Source of the DNA: Lophium mytilinum
Taxonomy: Eukaryota > Ascomycota > Dothideomycetes > Mytilinidiales > Mytilinidiaceae
Direction of reading: 5' to 3'
DNA length: 64,000 nucleotides
NCBI GenBank assembly: GCA_010093605.1
Contig: MU004181.1
Span: 2,696,215-2,760,214 of the forward strand
Positions 34,870-46,921 of this stretch are shown piece by piece. Below the pieces are notes generated by a model. It did no database searches, was not told the origin of the DNA, and saw nothing but the letters and a program-made list of their open reading frames with translations. Every line of letters begins with the position of its first letter. Positions within the stretch are counted from its first letter, which is position 1. The translations under genes were made by a program, and so were the position numbers.

Positions 34870-35672
34870 AGTGCCGGTGGTGTTATTGGGAGTCTGTTGC
34901 GGTGCGGGGAGAGAACATGGGGTGGTGTGTTGGTGTCGACTGGAGGGTGCGCGTTGGGCGCCGTGTTGACGTTGTTTGGTGTTCTAGCGTGGCTGTTGCC
35001 CGCGACGATTTAATTCACTCCGCAGGGATCAGGGGTCATGCACAACTTACATAGATAACCACCACCATAGATTTCTCGAGGTGACAGGTATCTTCAATAT
35101 GTGGATGTTCTACTGTAAACATAAAGCCTGAGCTTGCTCGCCTCGTCGGCCCTTGGAAGCATCTCCTTCTGTGTTTACATCTAGGTACCAACCTCACTGG
35201 AACAAAAAGGGGGAGTCACGCATCTGTGAGTCTGTTCCGGAACATCATATCCCATTGACGCACACTCCCTCTATGGTTGTGTACACTTACCTAGAACGGC
35301 TTCAGCTTCCTTGGTATGTTATTGAACGTGGCATAGCGACATGTGTCGCCATTCTGATTGCTCGCGTTAAACGGTGCTGCACTGCCACTCTGTGTTCAAC
35401 GGAGCCTGGGTATAGCTCAAAGCGTAAGTTTGTGCCACTCGTAATTTCCTACTCCGTAGCGCACTTCAACTTCATAGCAGGAGCGCTTAAGACATTTGCA
35501 AGTCACCTCATAGACTATTTCAACCGCTTCATGTGGGATATAAAAGAGTGACATTTTCTCGGTTTAAACTACTGGCCTCGCACATAATCAAGTACTAAGC
35601 GAAGACTGTTTCATCGTGTCCCTCACCGCGATCTCCTATCTTGTCTCACATTATCTTCGTTCGGTACAAGCC
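34870..35672. other. Intergenic: STU1 promoter and THI4 3' region
   Basis: 803 bp without a credible gene. A frame at 35153-35551 has no recognisable domain, so I do not call it. Confidence 0.5.
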
Positions 35673-36834
<1,162 letters not shown>

Positions 36835-36856
36835 CTATCACCCTTTGTCTGTCCAT

Positions 36857-37043
36857 CTGTTAGAGGTCCCCAATGGCAAAGTTAAGGGAAGGCATGAATC
36901 CTTTCGCTGGTATTATCCAGATCAAGTTCGATAACCGTATAATCTCAGACCGAACCTAGCGCCCCTTCCTCCCTAAGACGGGAGAGTAGAAGGCACTAGG
37001 AACGGACACCGGTTCATGCTCAATGTGTGCACATTGAAAATAC
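36857..37043 (-). promoter_or_regulatory. Putative 5' UTR intron of THI4 that contains the riboswitch
   Basis: A donor AAG/GTATTTTC at 37043 and an acceptor CTCTAACAG ending at 36857 (branch CTAAC just inside) would remove 187 nt that include the whole aptamer. This is the layout known for fungal TPP-controlled splicing. Alternative donors within the leader are possible and would be expected if TPP shifts site choice; sequence alone cannot fix which is used. Confidence 0.6.
36892..36972 (-). ncRNA. TPP riboswitch aptamer in the THI4 5' leader
   Basis: On the minus strand the leader carries the conserved thiamine-pyrophosphate aptamer core. CTGAGA lies at 36948-36943, and TGATCTGGATAATACCAGCG with GAAAGG immediately downstream lies at 36923-36898. 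GGGGCGC (about 36966-36960) matches the usual GGGGTGC at the start of the aptamer. These are the pyrimidine-sensing and pyrophosphate-sensing halves known from bacterial, plant and fungal TPP riboswitches. The exact P1 stem ends are uncertain. The aptamer lies about 85-165 nt before the Thi4 ATG and inside the putative 5' UTR intron. As in Neurospora and Aspergillus thiamine genes, ligand binding probably controls splice-site choice. Confidence 0.95.
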
Positions 37044-37092
37044 CTTGACTGATTGGGGATAATTCCCGCATGGGCTTCATGTCTTCCGCCAT
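36979..37092 (-). promoter_or_regulatory. Upstream ORF in the THI4 leader
   Basis: An ATG at 37092 begins MAEDMKPMRELSPISQ in the exon before the leader intron, with further in-frame ATGs at 37080 and 37071. In unspliced RNA it ends at a TAG at about 36979-36981, just before the aptamer. If the leader intron is removed with the sites given, the frame instead runs on and overlaps the Thi4 start in another frame. Either way it could lower Thi4 translation, as uORFs do in Neurospora thiamine genes. That effect is inferred. Confidence 0.5.
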
Positions 37093-37253
37093 TGTGGTGG
37101 GCAGTACTTTGCTGTTTGCTTTGGCACCTGAGACACGTCAGCCATTGGGACTCGAATTAGGGGTAGGTATAAAACTACGAGTTGTGTAGGCTGGTGTTTT
37201 GTATTGCTGCGGGTCGAAAGAGGATGTTCGTGGCACGAAGGATGGAATGACTC

Positions 37254-37260
37254 TTTTATA
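37254..37260 (-). promoter_or_regulatory. TATA box candidate for THI4
   Basis: TATAAAA on the minus strand, about 165 nt before the first leader ATG; position is suitable but no transcript start is visible. Confidence 0.45.
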
Positions 37261-37716
37261 CCTGGAGGGAGGCGGGGTAATATTGACCCCAGTGACCCAA
37301 CGTCACGACCCACTCTTCTTCGCTGACTGATATCGTGGCACTGATCGAATGATGCATTCGGTATGCAAATTTCATGTATACAGTTCTCGTCAACCTAAAA
37401 CCACCTTTAAGTGGCTCTGCAACACAGATAGGTCGGGTTCTTGTGCTGCATGACCGAAACACATACCATTTTTATAGCGTCCTCGATTTACCATGGGCCA
37501 AAAGACTTGTGGAAAACGCTTGTCATTTTCTATGTAAGCGAACACAGTAATGAACTCTGAGGTAGCCTTCACTTTAGAAGGTAGTTGACATACGCGCGTT
37601 TACTTAGAACGTCTTAGGATTTGTTCGTCATGACTAGAAATGAGCTCTTGTAGAGAGAGAGCATCAAATAGCGAGCTCGTATGCTCTAAAATGATACTAA
37701 CAGATGTCCCTGAGAA

Positions 37717-40700
37717 TTAAGTTCTGCTCTTCGCCTTCGCCCAGCCTCCCCAGTCTGTCTTACCTATTTGCTCACCCAAGCCCGTTATGCCTTGTCCCTC
37801 TTCCCAGCTCTGCCACTCTCCTAGTCCGAACAAATGTCGCATCGTGGGCCTGCCGTGCGGACAGCTCCAAGGCTTTTCCATACTACCCATATGCCGCACC
37901 ACCTTCTCCATTTGACCGAGCTTCAATGTTTTGCCTATCATGACGCTTCCCCTGCAAGCTCTGCTGGCGAGCAAACGCCTGACTTTGGTCGGACGCGGGA
38001 TTTCCTGTCCGATGTGGCCGTGCTCGGAGAGCAGTGCTAGCAATTCCTCGAGGTCAGAAGGTTTGAATGTAACCTCCCGGCTCATGGGTAAGGCGAGTAG
38101 TTGACAGCGCTCTCCCACCGGCAAATCACCAGAAGTGTCGATGCTAACGATGAAACCATTTGCAAGAAGAACGGATTCGTTGGCGAGAATGACCTCCTCT
38201 TCAATAGCGGTCAGAGTCAAAGGATGTGGGCGGACAAGGCGCTGAGGAACAAGAGTTGTCGAACTAGCTAGCCGTTCAAAGTTGTATTTCTCGTCCGAGG
38301 CATGCTGATCGATGATGAATAGATCAGAGGCGGATTTGATATTGTGGCCTCCAGAGACTTTCGGCGGAATGAAAGGTCGGACGGCCAGGATGAAGCCGAG
38401 GTTGAACTGCCCAATTATTCGCATACGGTCAAAGTCAGATTTGGCAACGGTGAGAGAAAGTCGCTCCTCGGGAGTTGCGAGTGTTGCTAGGTTGGCACGA
38501 GTATCCTCTTCTTCAACAGCATCCGAGAGCTCGTTGACAGTTGCGCCGATTGCCTGATTCAAGGACGAGAGTCTCTCTCCTAGGTTTTCAATAGATATTT
38601 CGATATATTGGACGAGCTGGAGAGTGGAATAGCGCTTGCTAGTGCCTCTCAAAACAGTCGCTGCACGTTTGACATTGTCCTGGGAAGGTCGTGCAGCCGC
38701 TTGTTCTGCTGCTGCAATCATTCGTGCAACTTTGGCGTCTTCACGCAACTTCTTCTCTTCTTCGTCCACATACTCGCCATCAGAGTCGTCCTCGTTCCCA
38801 TTCTCTGTTACTACTTCGCCAGTCTCGTCAATCTGCTCCGTGCTATGGTTTTTACTTTGAGGGTTTTGATCAACGTCTTCTGTCTCTGACTCCCCATCAA
38901 GCCTCTCGTCTGCATCCGGATCAGCAGGCGGGCTGTGACTTTCATTTTCGACAGAGCCACTACTCTCTGGCTCGGCATTGTCTACTCTTGTTAACGGATC
39001 ACCACCACCTTCGTCGCTGTCCTCTTCACTTTCTACTCGAGTGCCTGGAGCGGCAAACGCCTTTAATGCGCTTCCGAACAATGGCGTCGGCGTTGCATTG
39101 ACTCCATATTTTGGAGTATGGATGCGGCGGCGTTTCCTTGGCGTACTTCCGACAGTTGCTATCGTAGTAGTATCTCCGACAGTGATTGTAGCTGTTTCTA
39201 CAGGAGTTCTTTTGAGCCTCATCCTATCAAATGCATTCTGAATTGTGCTCTGGGTGGCTCTCTGCGGGGTCTGCTTGATCGTCGCGATAATTTGCTCTGG
39301 TGGCGACTCGGGCGACATCGTAGCTTCATTCTCCATTTCTTTCGCATGCTGCGAGGCTATGCGAGCGTTGAAGTCTTGGACCTCGTGTGGACTCCTCGAC
39401 GAAGCAGGAAATGGGAGGTCCTGAGAAATGTCCTGTTCTAGAGCTTGTCTGTCCGAATCATCTATAACCGTTCCATCTTTCGAATGCAATAACTTTATAA
39501 GCTTTTCCTTTCCCCTCGAGATGGCCCCTGGTTCGGTGACTGTTGGTGAGCGTTCATTTCTAAGTTCCGCGTTCCGTCCAACAAAGTTCTGAATGAGACT
39601 GATTGGCGTACCATGGTGTGGAGCCGCTGCGTCGCTACTTCTAGACGACTGCGGTTCGTGGTGTTCACTGCGTATTACATTATCCTCCTCATTTGCGCCA
39701 GGCGAGGGCAGGTCAAGCTCCCGAGCCACGCCTGGAGATTCCCGCGCTACGGTCAACGGCCGATAGTCAGGCAGTTTGCGGACCGAGAGCTGTGCTTGAG
39801 GCACGCTTTGGTCGTGTTCTTCAAAGAGTTGTGTCAATGTGGATTTTAGTTTTTCTAAGAGGGTGGTTTGGTCATGCAAAAGAATGGTTCTCTTATCAGG
39901 AGAAACATTGACATCGTAGGCGTTAGTATCAATCCTGAGATCGGCAAAAATGAAAGGGGATTGCGTAACGTTGTACGATTTGTACACTTCGTTGAAAGCT
40001 TTTGAGACTTGGGGAAGAGCGCAAGGACGGGAGTTGACGAAGAACATTTGGCGATCAGGAGCCTGTCGACCCTCGCCTATTACAGGGCGTGATATATGAC
40101 CGAGAATTTCGACCCTGCTCGACCCGCAATCCTCTTGCGTGCTCCAATCTTTGGCACTCTGGGTTGGTCTCGCAGAAGGGTCCATTTCGAATTTCAATTC
40201 TAGAGGAACCAGGGCGAGCAACGTCTTGGCACCGTAGATGTTTGCTATGTTATCCCGGGTTGTCGGATTTGCCTTGGTAGAGAATGCTACCACTTTCTTC
40301 CTAGGTTGAACGTTAGATTTATGACGACGTGAGGTGTACTAAGACTGTTTACCCTTTCGGCATTTGGTTGCTGACTGAAAAGCGCACGCTGGCGCTGACA
40401 CAAGCGTACGCGTGCAGCAGGCCCAGGACTTTTCCATATTCTCGCTTTACGTTCCTCTCCAATTCCCTTCGTCGAACAGGCAAGTTGTTAAAGAGACTCT
40501 CGACAGTGACTGTCGTTCCCTTCTGGCTGGCCACCACCGATGTGCCCTTCAGCGCACCTGAGACTTTGAAGTCGAGTTTCGTGCCTTTGGGGGCATCCAG
40601 TGCTCTTGCTGTAGTAATGGAGAAGTTGGAAAGCGCGCAAAGGGAGGATAAGGCTTCGCCACGGAAGCCAAAGGTTTGGAGGGAAGAGAGGTCATCGTAG

Positions 40701-41119
40701 GAAGAGAGTTTGGAGGTGTAGTGCTTCAGAGCTGTAAAGAGTTAGAGGCTTTTTATTTGCTGGGAAGCGGGGAAGACGTTTGTTACCTATTGTCTCGTAA
40801 TCATCCGGCGCAATACCCTCGCCGTTGTCTTGCACTTCAATGGAGTCCAGCCCGTGGTTCTTGAAGCGTACCTCTTGAACAAACTGAAGTCAGCACTGCC
40901 ATAGCAGATAATGGCAATGAGCTGGTCCTGGGTAGACATACCAATGGATGTAGCTCCAGCATCCAGGCCGTTTTCGACGAGCTCCTTCACGACAGAGCAG
41001 ATGTCGACAATGACCTGGCCGGATTGGATTTGGTGGACCTAGCAGGCGTGAGCACGGTGCAGTCAGTAGCAGATGGTGGCACTCACAGACCTGCCCTCGA
41101 TGGGCTTGATAGTGGCCAT
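37717..41119 (-). CDS. PMS1: DNA mismatch repair protein Pms1 (MutL/PMS2 family), 5 exons
   Basis: Exons 41119-41087, 41038-40942, 40873-40787, 40731-40353 and 40300-37717 join to 3180 nt (1059 aa). The GHKL ATPase is intact: VKELVENGLDAGATSI, DNGEGI, TFGFRGEALSSL and KGTTVTVESLFNNLPVRRRE. A long acidic linker (about residues 440-780) separates it from the C-terminal domain, which keeps the endonuclease signature DQHASDEKYNFE (near 862) plus ACRGSVMIGK and CPHGRPT (near 1015). This marks an active MutL-alpha endonuclease partner rather than Mlh1. It should pair with Mlh1 to nick DNA near mismatches in the nucleus. The first exon encodes only 11 residues, and four introns are packed into the first 820 bp. 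Transcribed divergently from the histidine kinase at 41893. Confidence 0.96.
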
Positions 41120-41892
41120 TTCAGCCCATTGCGAGCTTCAGAGCTGCGCAGAAGTGGTTCCAGGTTGAGGGAGGGCGCGTAGTCTCCAGCACGCTGTCAC
41201 GTGACTATCAGATTAGATAAGATTACATCCCACTTCACGTCTTCTCCAACATCAGGCCACTCGGCCACTCCAGCTCCTCCAGCTCTCTCCTCCATGTGAC
41301 GATGCGACGGCCTCCGCCCCGGGCGCCATTTACTAGGCACAGTGAATCGGATGCAGCCACGTGCGCCACCGCCACTGTCTGCCTGCGCGAACAGAAGCTT
41401 TGGAAGCCGGCCCAGCAAACGCCTGGAACTGTCGTCAGGCCAGACTACTGATGGCACGACCGAATATTCAATTCTTGGGCTGGCTTCTCTAATTGGTGCT
41501 TGCGGGAGTGCCGCAGAGTCTACGGAGTCCCTCCGATGCCTGGGTCCTCCCGCACTTGCAGCGGGCATCCTGCCCATCGTCTTCCTAAATGCCATATGGC
41601 TCTAGCGTTTGCCGTGAAGTATATGCACCGCCGGATGCACCGCCGGGTCGGCACCGTGTGCCGCACACCCTGCAGCTGCCCGACACCCTGGCACCTGGTC
41701 TTTGGGTCGTCCCCCGCCGAAGCGAGCCGTGAATCCTTCGTCCCGCCTTCAGCTGCAACTCCAACTCTTCAACTAAGTCCTCCGTAGAGCTGCCGTGTGC
41801 GACCTCTCCCTACTGCTACTATACCCTCATCAGAACATGTGAACTCAACATCATACGGCGCCCCTCTCGCCAAACCTCACCTCCCGCGAGAT
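41120..41892. promoter_or_regulatory. Divergent promoter region of PMS1 and the hybrid histidine kinase
   Basis: 773 bp between two start codons. GC-rich, with small overlapping frames but no recognisable gene. CACGTGAC sits near 41200. Specific factors cannot be assigned. Confidence 0.5.
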
Positions 41893-44800
41893 ATGGCGTC
41901 CCTGTCTCCGTCCATTTCGGCCATCTGTAGCGCGCAGCCTCTTCCTATCACTATTGCTGAGCGCGAGCGTCTGCGGGATCTTTCAAGGTACCGAGCAATG
42001 AGCAAGATACTTTGCCTACTACGATAAGCTAATCCTTGATATCCCTTCAGTTATTTTGCCGCTGCCTCCATCAGTCCCATCCCGCAAACAGGCGGCACAC
42101 CTATCCAACCCAATATTTCCCCGGATCGCATATTAACCGGTCTCACTCAGCTTGGCGCCATTCGTCTTAACAGTAATCGGGCGTTTGTGTCCCTGATCGA
42201 TGGCAAGCATCAGTATATTGTGGCTGAGGCGACCAAGACCGTCTCGCTCAAGGACTCCAAGCGATGTAGCCCAGGCGACGAGGTCTATTTGGGCACCTCA
42301 CAGCTTGACATCTCTTGGGGCGTGTGTCCCGGCACTATGAAACTGTTCACCGACGAGACTGGAAAACTGGCCATTGACTCCGCAAATATCACTGCTGATT
42401 CCCACCGCTACATAATTCGTGACTTCCAAGCGGACCCGGAATACAGTGAACGGCCGTACGTCAAAGGGTGGCCCTATATGCGCTGCTATGTCGAAGTCCC
42501 CTTGATTTCTCCCGCAGGATATGTTATAGGTAGCTACTGTATAGTCGACAACAGGTAACCTTCTCTCCTCGTTCATCCGAGCAGGCGAAGCTCACCTATG
42601 CTCTTTAGGCTTCGAGATGATCTGGACGATGAGTGCGTGAGCGTATTGACCGAAACATCCCATGCTATAATGGAGCATCTAGAAAACATGAGGATAAAAA
42701 CCATGCAATCTCGCACCAATCATCTCCTGGAAGGCTTAGGAATGTTCATGGATGGAGACTCGTGTCTCAATAGCACGGCGCGAATGCATAAAAGACAGCG
42801 CAAGGGGCTCCTACGAGTTTCTGAACCAGAATCCAACAGTGCTCTTCGAACTGCCAATTTCCAGTCAAAAGACGCTGTCCGGACCTTCACTCTACCAGAT
42901 TCTGGCGCAGAGTCTTCGTTTCTTTCGTCCTCCGACGGCATCGCCGTCACGCCGTCCACCGTTCACTCTAATATCAACTCGTTTCCCCTCACTACGCCTG
43001 ACAGCATGCCACCGGACCCAGTCGCTACTCCTGATCCCGAAAAGAACCTTGATACTCCTATAGAGGCTGTTGTTGCCAAGAAGTCTCGCAGCCGCAGCAT
43101 TGCCAAGCTACCAAACTCGCATCAGAAACAGTCAGTCGTCACACCAGAAATTCAGAATATTGTGGCAGTCGCAGGAAGTCTCATCCGTGATTCAATGGAC
43201 ATTTCTGGCGTCGTTTTCCTCGATGCCCATTCAACCCATCGAAAGACAACCACGGATTTTGCATCTTCTCCGACACAGGGCAACGACGCTAGTCTTACTA
43301 CTCACAGTGCACTTGGAGCTGAGGATACGGAGAACCAGATGGTCTGCGCTATACTGGGTCTCTCGTTGTCAGCACAAGCAGCCAACGAGGACTCACAAGA
43401 TGAAGACTTATTCAATCTCCCCGAAAGACTGCTGCAGCAAATGATTGATTCTCATCCTAACGGGCGGATATTCTCAGCTGATGAATTCGGACTGCTCTCG
43501 GACAAAGAAGCGAAAACTGCTAACCCCAGTCTCATGAGTTCGAATGAACCGAATACATCTCAGGGAACATTGGAGGCTTCCAAGTTCTTTGAGTCATTCG
43601 AAGGGTCACGATCAATTATTTTCCTTCCATTATGGGATGTGCACCGAGACGGTCGGTACTTCTTCACTACGGATGTATTCTATGCTAACGAAAGGATTCT
43701 TCAGGCTTCTTTGCAGCTGTAATTGCCTGGACAACTGGTGAGTATCAAGTCTGGCTACAGTGCATCACAAGCTCATACTAAACCATGTAGATTTTGAACG
43801 TCTCTTCGGACCGACAGATCTCACATACCTATCAGCGTTCGGTAATTCGATAATGGCTGAAGTGGCAAGAGTTGAGGCTATGGCCACCAGTGTAAAGATT
43901 TCTCCGTCCAGATTTGATGCTATGAAGCTAACATAATATAGAGGGCCAAGTCTGACTTCATATCAAGTTTGAGTCATGAGATACGGAGTCCACTACATGG
44001 CATTCTTGCTAGCTCAGAGCTTCTCAGAGAGTCGCTGGGTCCATCCGCTTCTGATCATGTTTCAGACATGGTTGCTATGATTGAATCATGCGGCAACACT
44101 CTTCTTGATACTCTGACTAATCTCCTTGACTTTGCTAAAATCAACAGTCTGCTTAAGCCTCAGTCAAGTAGCCCTGACGTCCCCAAAAAGCCTCAAGAAG
44201 TCGACGTCCGAATGAGTATCAAGCAGGATGTCGATATGAGCCTCCTGGTTCAGGATGTCATTGAAGGGGTATATCTTGGATTCAACGGATATTCCTCTAG
44301 AACCTCTCCCAACATGGACCAACACAGCCAGCATTGGATTCATTCTCAGAACCCCTCATCTCAGGAAGGTATAACACAGGAATCACCGTTAGTCACATTC
44401 AACATCGAAAATCGATCGTCATGGATCCTAGAGCTCGATGTCGGGGCATGGAAGAGGATTGTCATGAACGTTTTTGGCAACGCGATCAAGTACACACCTG
44501 GCTCCGGCACAATTCAAGCATCTTTAAGAGTTGAAGCTATGCCAGGAACCACGGACGGAGGTGACGCTATTTGCTTTGAGGTTGCCGATACGGGTATAGG
44601 TAATGCCTTCTCAGTAAAGGCGCGCTGCATATGACTCACAATAACACAGGAATGAGCGCCCAGTATCAGAAAGACCATTTGTTCAAACCTTTCGCCCAAG
44701 TATGACTTCGACTCCGATCTTTCTGACATGGTATTGGTGTGCTGAACGATTTCTTTAGGAAAATACTCTTAGTGTCGGCACCGGCCTCGGACTTAGTATC

Positions 44801-46148
44801 GTACACCAACTCGTAACAAGCCTCAAGGGAATGATTGAAGTCGAAAGTGAAGCTGGAGTTGGCACACGTGTCAAGATATCAGTTCCGCTTGTCAAAGCTC
44901 CGCCGGCTCGCCTCTTGGAACTGGATCTTCCTACCGTTTCATCCTCGTTCCAGGGCCGCCACATACGCATCATTGTACCATCTACAGACCCATCACCAGA
45001 TCACTTCGAAATTGACTCTAACACGTCTAAACGGGCGCTGTCTCTTCAGACCTCTCTTCAAACTCTGCTGAAAGATTGGTTCGGCGCCAATGTTACTCTA
45101 GACACGGAAATAGGCGTGACGGAGGCTGATCTGTACATTACCGAGGAATCGACCTTTGACTCATCAAAAGCTACTTGGGACCTCCATGGTTCAGAAGCTA
45201 CCGGCCACGAGTTAGCGCCTCTGCTCATCCTTCGCTCGAACTCCCACGTAGGAAAGCGGAAATTAGCCACTGATGGGAGAAAAGTGGCCTACATGCGCTA
45301 TCCGTAAGTTATGCACTTTTTGAACTGCAGCATTCGAATTCCCCGGCCGATCTAACATATTTTAGGGTTGGTCCCAAAAAGATGGCAGCGTACCTTAAGC
45401 AGGTGTTCAACGGAGCTGTGGCGTCAGAAAAACACGCGAGTGAAGCTACACCAGAAGAGCCTTTCATCGAACACGTTCACATCAGTGCCGATGCCGATAC
45501 CACAAATGATGAAGAAGCCGTGTCGGAAGCCTTAGTGAACGGAACCAAGTCCGGCTTCAACACTTCAAAGCTCGAAGAGGCAATGGTTGCTGTCCACATC
45601 ACAGACGTCACTTCTCCAGTCCCAGCCGAAACCATTCCCGAGCCCATCACTTCTGCCACCCCCGCGTCTATCAATCCCGAGCCCTCAGACCCACCCGGCC
45701 AACACGTTCTCTGCGTAGACGACAATGCTATAAACCTCAAGGTAGGCCCAGCCCCCTCATTCCCGTATTAACACCCCCACTAACCGCTTCAAATGGACAG
45801 ATTATCACGACAACCGTCAAAAAACTCGGCCTCGCTTGCGCCGCCGCTATTAACGGCCTTGACGCCCTCAACACCTACAAATCTACCCCAATCCCCTTCA
45901 CGACCATTTTCATGGACATCAACATGCCCATCATGGACGGCTTCGAGGCGACCCGCAACATCCGCGAGTACGAGCGCGCGAACCAGCTCCCGCGGTCCCA
46001 GATAGTAGCGCTGACGGGGATGGGAAGTGCGAGCTCGCAGCACGAGGCGCTGAACTGTGGTGTTGATCTGTTTTTGACCAAGCCGGTGCCGATGAAGACG
46101 CTGAAGGGGATTCTGAGTGGTACGATTGGGCAGAGGGAGAACGGATAA
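41893..46148 (+). CDS. Hybrid histidine kinase with GAF domain and receiver, 10 exons
   Basis: Exons 41893-41987, 42051-42554, 42609-43651, 43705-43737, 43791-43891, 43942-44599, 44650-44699, 44759-45303, 45366-45741 and 45801-46148 join to 3753 nt (1250 aa). An N-terminal GAF-like sensor (about residues 35-200) is followed by a long Ser-rich region. The dimerisation/phosphoacceptor box is FISSLSHEIRSPLHG (His604). The ATPase has the N box NVFGNAIKYTPG, G1 DTGIG, F box LFKPFAQ and G2 GTGLGLSIV. The receiver has VLCVDDN, phosphoacceptor Asp1174 in FMDINMPIMDG and Lys in LTKPV. It should autophosphorylate and feed a His-to-Asp phosphorelay through Ypd1. No membrane span is evident, so it is probably cytosolic. 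I cannot place it in a numbered fungal class with confidence. Exon 4 is 33 nt and the donor before it (GTCGGT) is weak. Confidence 0.93.
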
Positions 46149-46921
46149 TGAGTAGATCAGTCAGTGGGCTGAACCCATAGAATTGCGTCTCCTACGCGGA
46201 AAGTGATTTCGTTTCAAGCAACATATACCCCGTAGACGAAGACTTCTGATAAGAGGCAAGAGATCAGGAAAGAGGGCGTACACCCCCGCCACTGGCCGGG
46301 AGCGTCTATGATTTTCGGTACTAAGAGGATTGGCATAGGCATTCATTTGCAGCCAAGTAATATCAGGACGTTTGCTCATACTCTCTGCTTGATTGAAGGT
46401 GTTGATGAATGAATGCGTTGATAAGGATTAGCGTCTTGGCATTTGCATCGATCTCCCTCTGCGGCTTGGCGGCAAAAGCGAGTTTAGGTTATCATCACGG
46501 CTGCACACGTTTTTACCTGATTGCCTTGCTCTCGCAGTGCCTGCTCTATATGTGTATTCATCATAAGCGACAGCACATGAACAGATTATCAAACAGGCCG
46601 ACAACATGCATTCCCTAATTTGCTACCGCACGACGCAGCAATCGCATCGTATTCAAACACCGCTCTGACCTCCCCTATAATCTGGCTGAGCCGACAGATG
46701 ACCTCCCATACAGCTCACACCCTCGCCCTTCCGCTCTCTCCAAACACGAAAACCAAGCATTATAAGAGAACTATACTTACTTTTGTGGACAGCAGCCAAT
46801 AGCCCGCTCACAGCCTCTCCTTCCGCTCTCTCCAAACACGAAAACCAAGCCCGATAGGAGAATTATACTTACTTTTGTGGACAGCAGCCAATGGCCACTC
46901 AAACAACAGGACCGCACATTT
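46149..46921. other. Intergenic between convergent genes, with a 93 bp duplication
   Basis: 773 bp of 3' flanking DNA. The only structure is the tandem duplication at 46713-46898. No gene seen. Confidence 0.5.
46713..46898. repeat. Tandem duplication of a 93 bp unit
   Basis: Copy 1 (46713-46805) and copy 2 (46806-46898) share CCGCTCTCTCCAAACACGAA and ACTTACTTTTGTGGACAGCA, with only a few differences and a small indel, so the event is fairly recent. It ends 23 bp from the stop codon of the minus-strand gene and so probably doubles part of its 3' UTR. Confidence 0.9.

Noticed and set aside
35153-35551. 132-residue + strand frame between STU1 and THI4
   Set aside because: No ATG context, domain or similarity that I recognise, and it lies in the STU1 promoter region.
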